A stretch of DNA of 5,042 nt from Ferroplasmaceae archaeon UBA567. GTDB lineage: Archaea > Thermoplasmatota > Thermoplasmata > Thermoplasmatales > Thermoplasmataceae. How positions within the stretch are numbered: position 1 is the first letter of the stretch; each line of letters begins with the position of its first letter. The DNA lies in the NCBI GenBank assembly GCA_002505185.1, contig DAUP01000111.1:1-5042 (forward strand), read 5' to 3'. A model generated the notes under the pieces. The model was not told the DNA's origin. It saw only the letters and a list, made by a program, of their open reading frames with translations, and did not search any database. Shown in pieces: positions 1-5,042 of the stretch. A program made the translations under genes and the position numbers.

Positions 1-20
1 ATTGCCAATAATTTTTTCAT
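1..20 (-). CDS. Possible 5' end of a leftward gene, cut by the window edge
   Basis: Read on the minus strand from base 20, an ATG opens a frame beginning Met-Lys-Lys-Leu-Leu-Ala and then leaves the window. A TATA-like stretch with an upstream AAGG lies about 24 bases before the ATG, the spacing expected for a leaderless archaeal gene and the same arrangement as at the DUF3311 gene in this window. The Lys-Lys-Leu-Leu opening would suit a signal peptide or membrane helix, but six codons are too few to assign anything. The promoter match is the main support, and chance is a real alternative in DNA this rich in A and T. Confidence 0.25.
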
Positions 21-37
21 AAATGTATAACCTATAA

Positions 38-53
38 AATTATAAAAAACCTT
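38..53 (-). promoter_or_regulatory. Putative BRE/TATA promoter for the gene starting at base 20
   Basis: On the minus strand this reads AAGG followed by TTTTTTATA. The TATA centre is about 24 bases from the ATG at 20, so transcription would start at or near the A of the start codon. The AAGG preceding the box matches the element before the TATA box of the DUF3311 gene (2245-2257). Confidence 0.3.
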
Positions 54-121
54 ACTAAATATATATTATATCCATACATAGAAATTGTATAAATTAATAT
101 AATAAATCCCTCAAAATACTG

Positions 122-137
122 ATTTACGTAAATATTT
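122..137 (+). promoter_or_regulatory. TATA box overlapping a 12-bp palindrome upstream of the HTH-like gene
   Basis: The box TAAATATT at 129-136 is centred about 28 bases before the ATG at 161, suitable for a leaderless transcript starting there. It overlaps the perfect palindrome ATTTACGTAAAT (122-133), which covers the place where TFB and TBP would bind. A dimeric repressor bound there could block initiation, and autoregulation by the encoded protein is one inference. No binding evidence is visible beyond the symmetry. Confidence 0.4.
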
Positions 138-160
138 GTATGCACAATGTATCATGTCTT

Positions 161-508
161 ATGAACCAGAAACTTGAAGAGGCAGTTGCAGGATTAAGGT
201 GCGTCAACAAACCGGTAAAGCAGATAGCAAAAACACTGGGAATTAAAAAGGATGAGATAGAAAAAATCATTAAGGAATGGATACTGCAGACTGATCCATA
301 TATAAGTGAGTTGATAAGAGAAAGAAAGGTAAATAATATACCGGATACAGGGGAGATGAAACTCTTAGTTAAAATGGATGTTAATAACCTTTTAAATGAT
401 CCTAGAATTCTTGACTACATAGCTAAGAAGAGAAATGATCACCACGACCGCTTTATGGACTGTGTAAGGTATAAAATAAAAATTATCCTTGATAATAATA
501 AAAAATAA
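161..508 (+). CDS. Small helix-turn-helix-like protein of unknown function
   Basis: The frame encodes 115 residues from the ATG at 161. An in-frame ATG at 140 would add seven residues, but it lies only about 8 bases after the best TATA box, so 161 is preferred. Residues about 17-40 resemble a helix-turn-helix of the sigma-region-4 or MarR type: a helix around VKQIAKTLGI, a turn at IKKDE, then a basic amphipathic helix ending at Trp40. The rest is charged and mostly helical, with a His-His pair at 93-94 and cysteines at 14 and 101. There is no signal peptide or membrane segment, so it should be cytoplasmic. I do not recognise a named family. A DNA-binding regulator is the likeliest role by inference, possibly self-regulating through the palindrome at its promoter. 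It ends six bases from the 3' end of the symporter gene on the opposite strand, so the two transcripts must overlap unless termination is very tight. Confidence 0.7.
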   Translation: MNQKLEEAVAGLRCVNKPVKQIAKTLGIKKDEIEKIIKEWILQTDPYISELIRERKVNNIPDTGEMKLLVKMDVNNLLNDPRILDYIAKKRNDHHDRFMDCVRYKIKIILDNNKK

Positions 509-513
509 AATAA
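492..513 (-). terminator. T-rich terminator of the DUF3311/symporter operon
   Basis: Immediately past the symporter stop codon the minus strand reads several T runs, including TTTTATTTTTTATTATT, with no hairpin. This fits the oligo-T termination signals of archaea. The signal lies inside the last codons of the convergent HTH-like gene, whose Asn/Lys-rich tail (codons AAT, AAA) is the complement of the T run. Confidence 0.5.
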
Positions 514-514
514 T

Positions 515-2014
515 TTATTCGATGTCCTCGAATTCAGAGTTATCTATTATTCCTTCATCCTTCATTTTATTCATTCCCTTCATTATGGCCATGCCTATTC
601 CCACAACTATGAGGTTTAACAATAGTGCAAATACCCCTATATAGACGAAATGGAAGTCCTTGTAAAGGGAGCTCGTAAAGTCCAGCTCTGCAAGCATGAC
701 TATTGTGGTAGTCAGGCCAACAAGCCACCCTGCTGCTACCGGGTATTTATTCAGTTTTCTGGTGAATAGGGCAAGGTATACTGCTGGCAGTGTCTGCATT
801 ATAAAGGCTCCTCCTATTGTTTGAAGATAAACAATTTCACCCGAAGCTGCAGGTACCAGGGAGAATGCCAGTGCACCGATAATTACAACAATAACGAGTA
901 CCCTTGAAAGGTTTGTCTGGGCTCTATCTGATGCATTAGGATTTATATACTCAAGGTACACATTTCTTGTCAGCAGATTTGCAGATGCCAGAGCCATTAT
1001 GGATGCCGGCACTATGCTTCCCACAACTACTGCAGCAAAGGCAAAGGCAGTAAACGAAGCGGGGAATATGTGAAGCACTAATAGAGGTAGAGCCTCGCTG
1101 CTAACCTTTGGATATGCATTGAAGTAAACCACTGCCATTATTCCAATTATGGCAACGAACATTAACAGCACGTTATAAAGGGGAAGCAGTGAGGCATTTC
1201 TCCTTATAGTTTTTGAGTCCTTTGCACCAAGAGTACCAGTAATGGCATGTGGATAAAGGAATAATGCCAGTGCAGAACCAAGTGCCAGTGTGGTATACCC
1301 TACATCTATTACAGGCGAAATGTTTAGAAGATGTGGACTTATTGTTGCTGCCTTGCCGAAAATTGCACCAAAACCGCCCAATTTAATGGGTATATATATT
1401 ATGATTACTATTACAGCAACCCATATAATTGCATCTTTTATTATGGCTGTAAGTGCTGGCCCCCTTAATCCACTAACAAATGTAAAGCCAGCAACCAGAA
1501 GGAATGCGATTATAAGGCTCACCGTTATGGGAAGTGCCAGGGCAGCCAGGACGTATTTTATTCCTGTAATCTGCAAAGCTATATAGGGCAGTTCGGCCAG
1601 AACACCTGTCAGTGCTATAAGCATTGCAAGGAACCTTGATGAGAAACGATCTTTGACGAAATCTGCTGCAGTAATATACCCGCGCCTCTTTGAAACATTC
1701 CACAGCTTAGGCATGGTTACATATACTATGGGGTATATCATTACACCGTAGGCTATTGCAAACATTGCAAAAGCCCCCCCTCCTATTCCTGCGGTGGCAG
1801 CGGCTCCTGGTACGGCAATTAGGGTATATGCTGTATATAAATCCCCACCTAGCAGAAACCACATAACTACTGTTCCAAATCTTCTTCCTCCTAAGCTCCA
1901 TTCGCCCTTGGCATCCATATCTACAGGCTTTCTCCAGAAATATGCCATATAACCGGCAAATAGGACTATTATAATAATGGCAAAGAACAGCGCCAGGTCT
2001 AAATCCGTGAACAT
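515..2014 (-). CDS. MctP-like sodium:solute symporter (SSS) family permease
   Basis: The 499-residue product has about 13 hydrophobic helices, the usual size and topology for the SSS family (LeuT fold) in the cytoplasmic membrane. Motifs in order: WSLGGRRFG at 39-47, GGDLYTAYT at 56-64, FVSGLRGPALTAIIKD at 179-194, LYPHAITG at 253-260 and a helix-8 segment SIMALASANLLTRNVY at 338-353. The SGLR-PAL, LYPH and SANL-TRN motifs point to the monocarboxylate permease MctP group rather than to proline (PutP) or sugar carriers. The likely substrate is therefore a small organic acid such as lactate, pyruvate or acetate, though this is family inference. The Ser-Thr pair that helps hold Na+ in PutP (S340/T341) aligns with Ala341-Leu342, so coupling to H+ is possible. 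The start overlaps the stop of the upstream DUF3311 gene by one base and has a good ribosome binding site, so the two are translated from one mRNA. The charged C-terminal tail (481-499) is probably cytoplasmic. Confidence 0.9.
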   Translation of the reverse strand: MFTDLDLALFFAIIIIVLFAGYMAYFWRKPVDMDAKGEWSLGGRRFGTVVMWFLLGGDLYTAYTLIAVPGAAATAGIGGGAFAMFAIAYGVMIYPIVYVTMPKLWNVSKRRGYITAADFVKDRFSSRFLAMLIALTGVLAELPYIALQITGIKYVLAALALPITVSLIIAFLLVAGFTFVSGLRGPALTAIIKDAIIWVAVIVIIIYIPIKLGGFGAIFGKAATISPHLLNISPVIDVGYTTLALGSALALFLYPHAITGTLGAKDSKTIRRNASLLPLYNVLLMFVAIIGIMAVVYFNAYPKVSSEALPLLVLHIFPASFTAFAFAAVVVGSIVPASIMALASANLLTRNVYLEYINPNASDRAQTNLSRVLVIVVIIGALAFSLVPAASGEIVYLQTIGGAFIMQTLPAVYLALFTRKLNKYPVAAGWLVGLTTTIVMLAELDFTSSLYKDFHFVYIGVFALLLNLIVVGIGMAIMKGMNKMKDEGIIDNSEFEDIE

Positions 2015-2223
2015 TATCTCGTCACCTTCCTTTTCTTTTCACTACTTTCAATAAAATAGACCGTTGACGTCAGGGCTGATGCTATAAATATCCATACAAG
2101 TTGATACCAGTAAAAGAAAGGTATCCCTCCCAGTTTTGGGTTAACCCTTGTATATATAGTTACTCCTGCCACCATAAAAAAATATGGCAGAGCCAATAGT
2201 ATAAACTTAACTACAGGATTCAT
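2014..2223 (-). CDS. DUF3311-family small membrane protein, partner of the symporter
   Basis: This 69-residue protein has two transmembrane helices, at about 5-23 and 38-58, and a basic C-terminus (KKRK at 63-66). Between the helices, NPKLGGIPFFYWYQ at 28-41 matches the hallmark of DUF3311: a short loop with Pro and Gly, then an aromatic PFFYWYQ block. Members of this family are typically encoded immediately before an MctP-type SSS permease, as here, and are suspected to be small accessory subunits. Their biochemical role has not been established to my knowledge. The stop and the permease start share one base (TAATG), implying translational coupling. The start at 2223 is fixed by a TATA box 25 bases upstream, giving a leaderless mRNA. 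Confidence 0.85.
   Translation of the reverse strand: MNPVVKFILLALPYFFMVAGVTIYTRVNPKLGGIPFFYWYQLVWIFIASALTSTVYFIESSEKKRKVTR
2022..2028 (-). promoter_or_regulatory. Shine-Dalgarno site for the symporter gene
   Basis: The minus strand reads AAGGTGA seven bases before the symporter ATG. It pairs with the conserved 3' end of archaeal 16S rRNA (…AUCACCUCC). It lies inside the last codons of the DUF3311 gene. Using an SD site for an internal operon gene while the first gene is leaderless is a common archaeal pattern, and this supports the 2014 start. Confidence 0.7.
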
Positions 2224-2244
2224 TGAATAGTTACCACTTCATAT

Positions 2245-2257
2245 TATATAAACCTTT
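2245..2257 (-). promoter_or_regulatory. BRE/TATA promoter of the DUF3311/symporter operon
   Basis: The minus strand reads AAAGG then TTTATATA (box at 2252-2245). The box is centred 25 bases from the A of the ATG at 2223, so the transcript should begin at the start codon. This is the cleanest promoter in the window. Confidence 0.65.
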
Positions 2258-2391
2258 AGCTAAGAACTCTTTTGCTGCACCCGGAAAAGCATTGATTAAA
2301 ATACTTAATGTAACATATTTGTATAAAATTGGAAAAATTCTAATAATATTCTGTTAATGTTGGCTTATTTTATTTAAATGGAAATACTCTT

Positions 2392-2460
2392 ATATCCGGT
2401 GTGTGATAAAATTGGGTATCTTAATAATTTAATATGATGATTGGTCTACACACCCGATAT
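2392..2460. repeat. Imperfect inverted repeat, 13-base arms
   Basis: ATATCCGGTGTGT at 2392-2404 and ACACACCCGATAT at 2448-2460 are complementary at 12 of 13 positions, with a 43-base AT-rich spacer. The arms are more G/C-rich than their surroundings, which makes chance less likely. The right arm lies within the end of the weak open frame at 2429-2737. Possible explanations are a pair of protein-binding half-sites, an RNA stem, or the relic of a mobile-element end; none can be preferred. Confidence 0.45.
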
Positions 2461-2737
2461 GATATGATACTTCATTAAGAAGTAATAGAGCAAATGTGGA
2501 TTGTATGTAGTAACTTATAGCATTTTGTGAAATGTTTTCATAAATATAGGAGTATAGCCTACAACTCCAGGCATGTTCGTCCCTTCTAAGTAGAAAAGTA
2601 AATACGACCAGAAATTTACAATAAAGATTAAATGAAGGCTTTATGTGGCATATGAACAGCAATAGTGTTATCTGTAGTGATAATAGCCTTTCTGAAATAG
2701 AATGCCCCAGTAGCCCATTCTTCTCTGCATTGTTCAT
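2429..2737 (-). pseudogene. Weak open frame, possibly decayed gene or non-coding
   Basis: The longest frame here would give 102 residues from an ATG at 2737. Its composition (many Leu, Ser, Tyr, Cys and His, few Gly, Ala, Val or Lys) is unlike the real genes nearby, and no domain is recognisable. The other two leftward frames carry short stretches that look at least as protein-like: WATGAFYFRKAIITTD around 2715-2665, and NMPGVVGYTPIFMKTFHKML around 2577-2518. Both run into stop codons. That pattern would fit a frameshifted remnant of a former gene. A weak TATA-like GATATAAT about 26 bases before 2737 is the only argument for an intact gene. Confidence 0.2.
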
Positions 2738-2798
2738 AACATTGCAAATATGAGCATCATTATATCAATTAAGGTCCTTTGTATCTAGGACATGCTAT

Positions 2799-2838
2799 CA
2801 AAAATAATTATATTAAAAAATTAGAGGTACTTTAAAAA
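2799..2838 (-). terminator. Oligo-T terminator of the APC permease gene
   Basis: Starting three bases past the stop codon, the minus strand carries three T runs, of five, six and five bases (2838-2834, 2820-2815 and 2804-2800), without a convincing hairpin before them. Closely repeated T runs are the usual intrinsic termination signal in archaea. Confidence 0.5.
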
Positions 2839-2840
2839 TT

Positions 2841-4214
2841 TTAAAGCCGTGTTTCATTACCAGTTTTAAAATAGTCATGGGTATCAAGTATTTCCAGTAT
2901 AATAAATCCAAGAATTACGAAACCTAATACCAGTTCTATTATATATGTATCAGAGGTCAGTAGAGAATATATAAACACGAATCCTGAGACCAGTATTCCT
3001 AAAAGCCCCACACCTAACTCTCTAACTTTCCTCGCTCCCTTTAGAAGATTTACCTTCAATAATGAGAAATTGGCTGTCAGATGAACCATTAGATTCCCTA
3101 AGCCTGCTATTGATCCCAGTGCCAGGAATATTACGAATGAATTCACGAAAGACAGTAATGGAATGAGTAGTACAAAGACCGCAATTAGTGTTATCAACCC
3201 CGCTATGACAGGAGTTCCTGTTTTTACATTTAATTTGCTTATTGCTTTGCTAATGACTCCCCTGTCTGACATGGCGTATAAATTCCTTGAAAATGCCGTT
3301 AGAAATGCCAGAGACCCTAAAATTCCATCATTTATTGCCGCGAATAACAGTAAAGGCAATGCTATTGGCCCTGCAATCTGATTCATAATAGTTATTACTG
3401 GAATATTTGAAGTTACCAGTGCAGAGAAAGAGTGACTGGCTATTCCATAGTCCACTAAAGAATAAAGCACTAAGGATTCTAATAATCCTCCTATTATAAT
3501 CACTAAAATTGCAGCTTTGCCCACGTTTACCTTGGCATTCTTGACTTCCCCAGATACTGGTGTAATCGCACCATAACCTGTTGGTATTCCCACTGCAAAT
3601 AAGATCCCAAGGAATATTATTGAAGGTGATGGAATAGTAGTGAATGGATTATATACAAAGAAGTGTGCACCATACAAAGCACCTATTATTATTGCAACAA
3701 GCACTAGCAATTCAATACTGGCAGAGAATACTGCGTATTTAGATGATGGCCTTATTCCCAGCAAAAGGAAAGAGGCAGTTGGTATGAATATTATAAAAAA
3801 AGCTGCAACAGGTGGGATAATAATATATGGCGTCACTACATAGGTCAAAACAAATACTGATCCAACTATGTATCCTCCGGCATACAATAATGAATAAAAC
3901 AGGTATAGCCATCCTGTTTCAAATCCAAATCTGTGCGATAGTGATTTATAGGCATAATTAAAGTATCCCCCCGACTCATCGTGCTTCTTGGACAGGTAAT
4001 ATACGCCTGCACCATTAATAAGAACTACCAACGTACCAATAATGAGAACTATAGGTGAAAAGAATAATGTTAAAATTAATGCAGCTGTCGCATAGGTTAA
4101 CATTGAAAGAAACGGAGCCTGGCCTCCGAATGACATAAAAAATATGTCTGCGAACCCGATTGTTCTCTTTAACTCACTTTTACTTTCTATATAAATGCTC
4201 TTTACATTTTCCAT
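2841..4214 (-). CDS. APC-superfamily amino-acid permease
   Basis: The 457-residue product has about 12 transmembrane helices and the layout of the amino acid-polyamine-organocation superfamily (LeuT fold, cytoplasmic membrane). Helix 1 carries the unwound glycine motif in FADIFFMSFGGQAPF (21-35). SGGYFNYA at 81-88 follows helix 2. Helix 6 and its exit loop give GYGAITPVSGEVKNAKVNVG (213-232), the family's conserved E-V-K-N block. The helix 8-9 loop FSRNLYAMSDRGVISK (308-323) followed by GTP at 333-335 is also typical. These residues place it as an amino-acid or amine importer; the substrate cannot be read from sequence. Helix 5 holds an acidic residue (E168) near where a lysine substitutes for Na+ in the proton-coupled transporter ApcT; this alignment is approximate. 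The ATG at 4214 is the only reasonable start, about 34 bases from the TATA box, giving a leader of roughly 8-10 bases without an SD site. It appears to be transcribed alone. Confidence 0.9.
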   Translation of the reverse strand: MENVKSIYIESKSELKRTIGFADIFFMSFGGQAPFLSMLTYATAALILTLFFSPIVLIIGTLVVLINGAGVYYLSKKHDESGGYFNYAYKSLSHRFGFETGWLYLFYSLLYAGGYIVGSVFVLTYVVTPYIIIPPVAAFFIIFIPTASFLLLGIRPSSKYAVFSASIELLVLVAIIIGALYGAHFFVYNPFTTIPSPSIIFLGILFAVGIPTGYGAITPVSGEVKNAKVNVGKAAILVIIIGGLLESLVLYSLVDYGIASHSFSALVTSNIPVITIMNQIAGPIALPLLLFAAINDGILGSLAFLTAFSRNLYAMSDRGVISKAISKLNVKTGTPVIAGLITLIAVFVLLIPLLSFVNSFVIFLALGSIAGLGNLMVHLTANFSLLKVNLLKGARKVRELGVGLLGILVSGFVFIYSLLTSDTYIIELVLGFVILGFIILEILDTHDYFKTGNETRL

Positions 4215-4241
4215 TTTTGCTCTTACATCTGATATCCAAAG

Positions 4242-4255
4242 AATATTTAAATATT
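4242..4255 (-). promoter_or_regulatory. TATA box within a 14-bp palindrome, APC permease promoter
   Basis: AATATTTAAATATT is perfectly self-complementary and centred about 34 bases before the permease ATG. It is the best TATA candidate upstream of the gene and would start transcription near 4222-4224. The symmetry may simply reflect an A/T-only box, or it may also serve as a regulator site. Confidence 0.45.
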
Positions 4256-4650
4256 ATGATTCACTACACCATATATATCTATAATGAATTATTTAAATTA
4301 TTTTTATTAAATAATTGACAAATATATCAATATTTTTACGTATATTAAATAAAAATAATAAAATTTACGGGATTGTGAAATGACAAATTTTTATTTATAT
4401 ATAGCTGAGAATATATTAAAATTCAGGCTATCATAAAGGGAAATTCCTATAGGGTATCTGGATGCTGGAATTCTGATCATCAGACCTTTCTTATTTATCA
4501 AACCTTTTCTCCCTGTTATGATATATACTATTATTTTCTTTTATCTGTTAAGGATTGTCACGTATATTTTGATGTGCTATATATTGCAAACAGTTCCCGT
4601 CTGATAGAAATCTAACATTTGCCTTTAAGAAAATCCAGCCATATTAACTA
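4256..4650. other. AT-rich divergent intergenic region between the permease and nadE
   Basis: No gene is evident. A strong rightward TATA box (TTTATATA, 4394-4401) faces a segment with more G/C and some symmetry: AATTCC pairing with GGAATT (4442-4447 with 4467-4472), then the 13-base near-palindrome TCTGATCATCAGA (4472-4484). A 28-codon hydrophobic frame runs from 4518 to 4604 with a TATA-like stretch about 25 bases before it. The motif TTTACGTA at 4335-4342 repeats the core of the palindrome upstream of the HTH-like gene. Confidence 0.4.
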
Positions 4651-4662
4651 AATATTTATTTA
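4651..4662 (+). promoter_or_regulatory. TATA box of nadE
   Basis: AATATTTATTTA is centred about 27 bases before the GTG at 4684, consistent with a leaderless nadE transcript. No SD-like purine run precedes the GTG, in keeping with this. Confidence 0.5.
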
Positions 4663-4683
4663 ACTCTATTTTATTATCATATT

Positions 4684-5042
4684 GTGAAAAATATAAATAT
4701 CAACAGGATTGAGGCTATACGTGAGTTTTTAAAGGAAAAAATAGGATCTAAATATGCAGTGCTTGGAGTAAGCTCAGGCATAGACAGTTCTCTCGTGCTC
4801 ACTCTCCTTGCCACATCAATTGACCAGGATAAAATTAAGGCTATATTCATGCCTGACAGATACACAAAACAGGAGGATTATGATCATATAAAAATGCTTT
4901 CAGAATCCACTGGAGTAGAAATAATTGAAGTAAATATAGAAAATATATTTCAGTCCTACAGGAATATTTTAAATTCCACTGACAAAAAAATCGAAGGCAA
5001 TGTGAGGTCCAGAATCAGGGCAAATATATTGTATTACCATGC
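4684..5042 (+). CDS. nadE: NAD+ synthetase, ammonia-dependent type (N-terminal part, cut by window end)
   Basis: NadE converts nicotinic acid adenine dinucleotide, ATP and an amide nitrogen donor into NAD+, the last step of NAD+ synthesis, in the cytoplasm. The visible 119 residues cover the ATP-pyrophosphatase core: the P-loop VSSGIDSS at 29-36, FMPDRYT at 55-61 (substrate-loop Pro and Thr), and EGNVRSRIRANILYYH at 104-119, matching the family's GN-x-x-A-R-x-R-x-x-x-L-Y signature with Ser in place of Ala. The protein starts directly in this domain with no glutaminase domain, so free ammonia should be the nitrogen donor. The full protein is expected to be about 240-260 residues, so roughly half is missing. 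The start is a GTG: the next in-frame stop upstream is at 4645-4647 with no ATG between, and a TATA box lies about 27 bases before it. The first Gly of the usual SGG-x-DS P-loop is Ser31 here. Confidence 0.93.
   Translation, partial: MKNININRIEAIREFLKEKIGSKYAVLGVSSGIDSSLVLTLLATSIDQDKIKAIFMPDRYTKQEDYDHIKMLSESTGVEIIEVNIENIFQSYRNILNSTDKKIEGNVRSRIRANILYYH

Larger units (their letters stand above)
2224..2840. other. Gene-poor 617-base stretch between the two transporter units
   Basis: The right end of the DUF3311 promoter and the terminator of the APC permease border this stretch. Inside it are an inverted repeat (2392-2460), a weak leftward open frame (2429-2737), and a short hairpin of GTCCT with AGGAC (2774-2778 and 2787-2791). 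I see no tRNA, no recognisable transposase motif, no terminal repeats matching across the region and no target-site duplication. Confidence 0.5.

Noticed and set aside
1290..1901. Short open frames on both strands inside the symporter gene
   Set aside because: They are shadows of the SSS permease, whose motifs run unbroken through this interval.
2379..2438. 19-codon rightward frame starting ATGGAAATACTC
   Set aside because: The only TATA-like sequence is too close to the ATG, there is no SD site, and the peptide has no recognisable feature.
2434..2440. Perfect C-box sequence ATGATGA on the plus strand
   Set aside because: No CTGA D box occurs at a suitable distance downstream, and the motif is frequent by chance in AT-rich DNA.
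2774..2791. Hairpin GTCCT/AGGAC as a rho-independent-type terminator for the permease
   Set aside because: It lies beyond the T runs in the direction of transcription and is not followed by a T run of its own.
3163..3843. Short rightward open frames inside the APC permease gene
   Set aside because: They are antisense shadows of the permease, with no independent start signals.
4421..4490. C/D box sRNA on the minus strand (TGATGA and CTGA are both present)
   Set aside because: The C'-like ATGATA lies only about two bases from the CTGA, and no correctly spaced D'/C' pair or terminal stem is seen, so guide-RNA geometry is not met.
4677..4865. 62-residue leftward open frame
   Set aside because: It is antisense to the well-supported nadE coding region and has no domain features.

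Overview
The window looks archaeal, most plausibly from an acidophilic Thermoplasmatales relative (Ferroplasma, Acidiplasma, Cuniculiplasma or Picrophilus type). This is inferred from style, not from a marker gene. The DNA is AT-rich and the genes use many ATA (Ile) and AGG/AGA (Arg) codons. TATA boxes, some preceded by a purine-rich BRE-like AAGG, sit about 25-28 bases upstream of start codons, which implies leaderless mRNAs. The one clear Shine-Dalgarno site lies in front of the internal gene of a two-gene operon. The genus cannot be settled from this sequence alone.

Layout, left to right. Bases 1-20 may be the first codons of a leftward gene that leaves the window. A small helix-turn-helix-like protein (161-508, +) follows, with a 12-bp palindrome at its promoter. 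It converges, six bases apart, on a leftward two-gene operon: a DUF3311-type two-helix membrane protein (2014-2223, -) and then an MctP-like sodium:solute symporter family permease (515-2014, -). These two genes overlap by one base. Next comes a gene-poor stretch (2224-2840) holding a weak or decayed leftward reading frame and an inverted repeat. A leftward APC-superfamily amino-acid permease (2841-4214, -) follows. A 469-base AT-rich gap with promoters at both ends leads to the 5' part of nadE, ammonia-dependent NAD+ synthetase (4684 onward, +), which is cut by the window end.

Functionally the window is mostly nutrient uptake. The DUF3311/MctP-like pair probably imports a small monocarboxylate or similar organic acid, and the APC permease probably imports an amino acid or related amine. 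NadE carries out the last step of NAD+ synthesis. Nothing ties these into one pathway, and apart from the two-gene symporter operon each gene appears to have its own promoter. I found no CRISPR array, tRNA, rRNA, convincing insertion sequence or defence module, and no clear evidence for an undescribed system. The most useful points are the obligate-looking DUF3311/symporter pair, the missing Na+-site hydroxyl residues in the symporter, and several palindromes at promoters.
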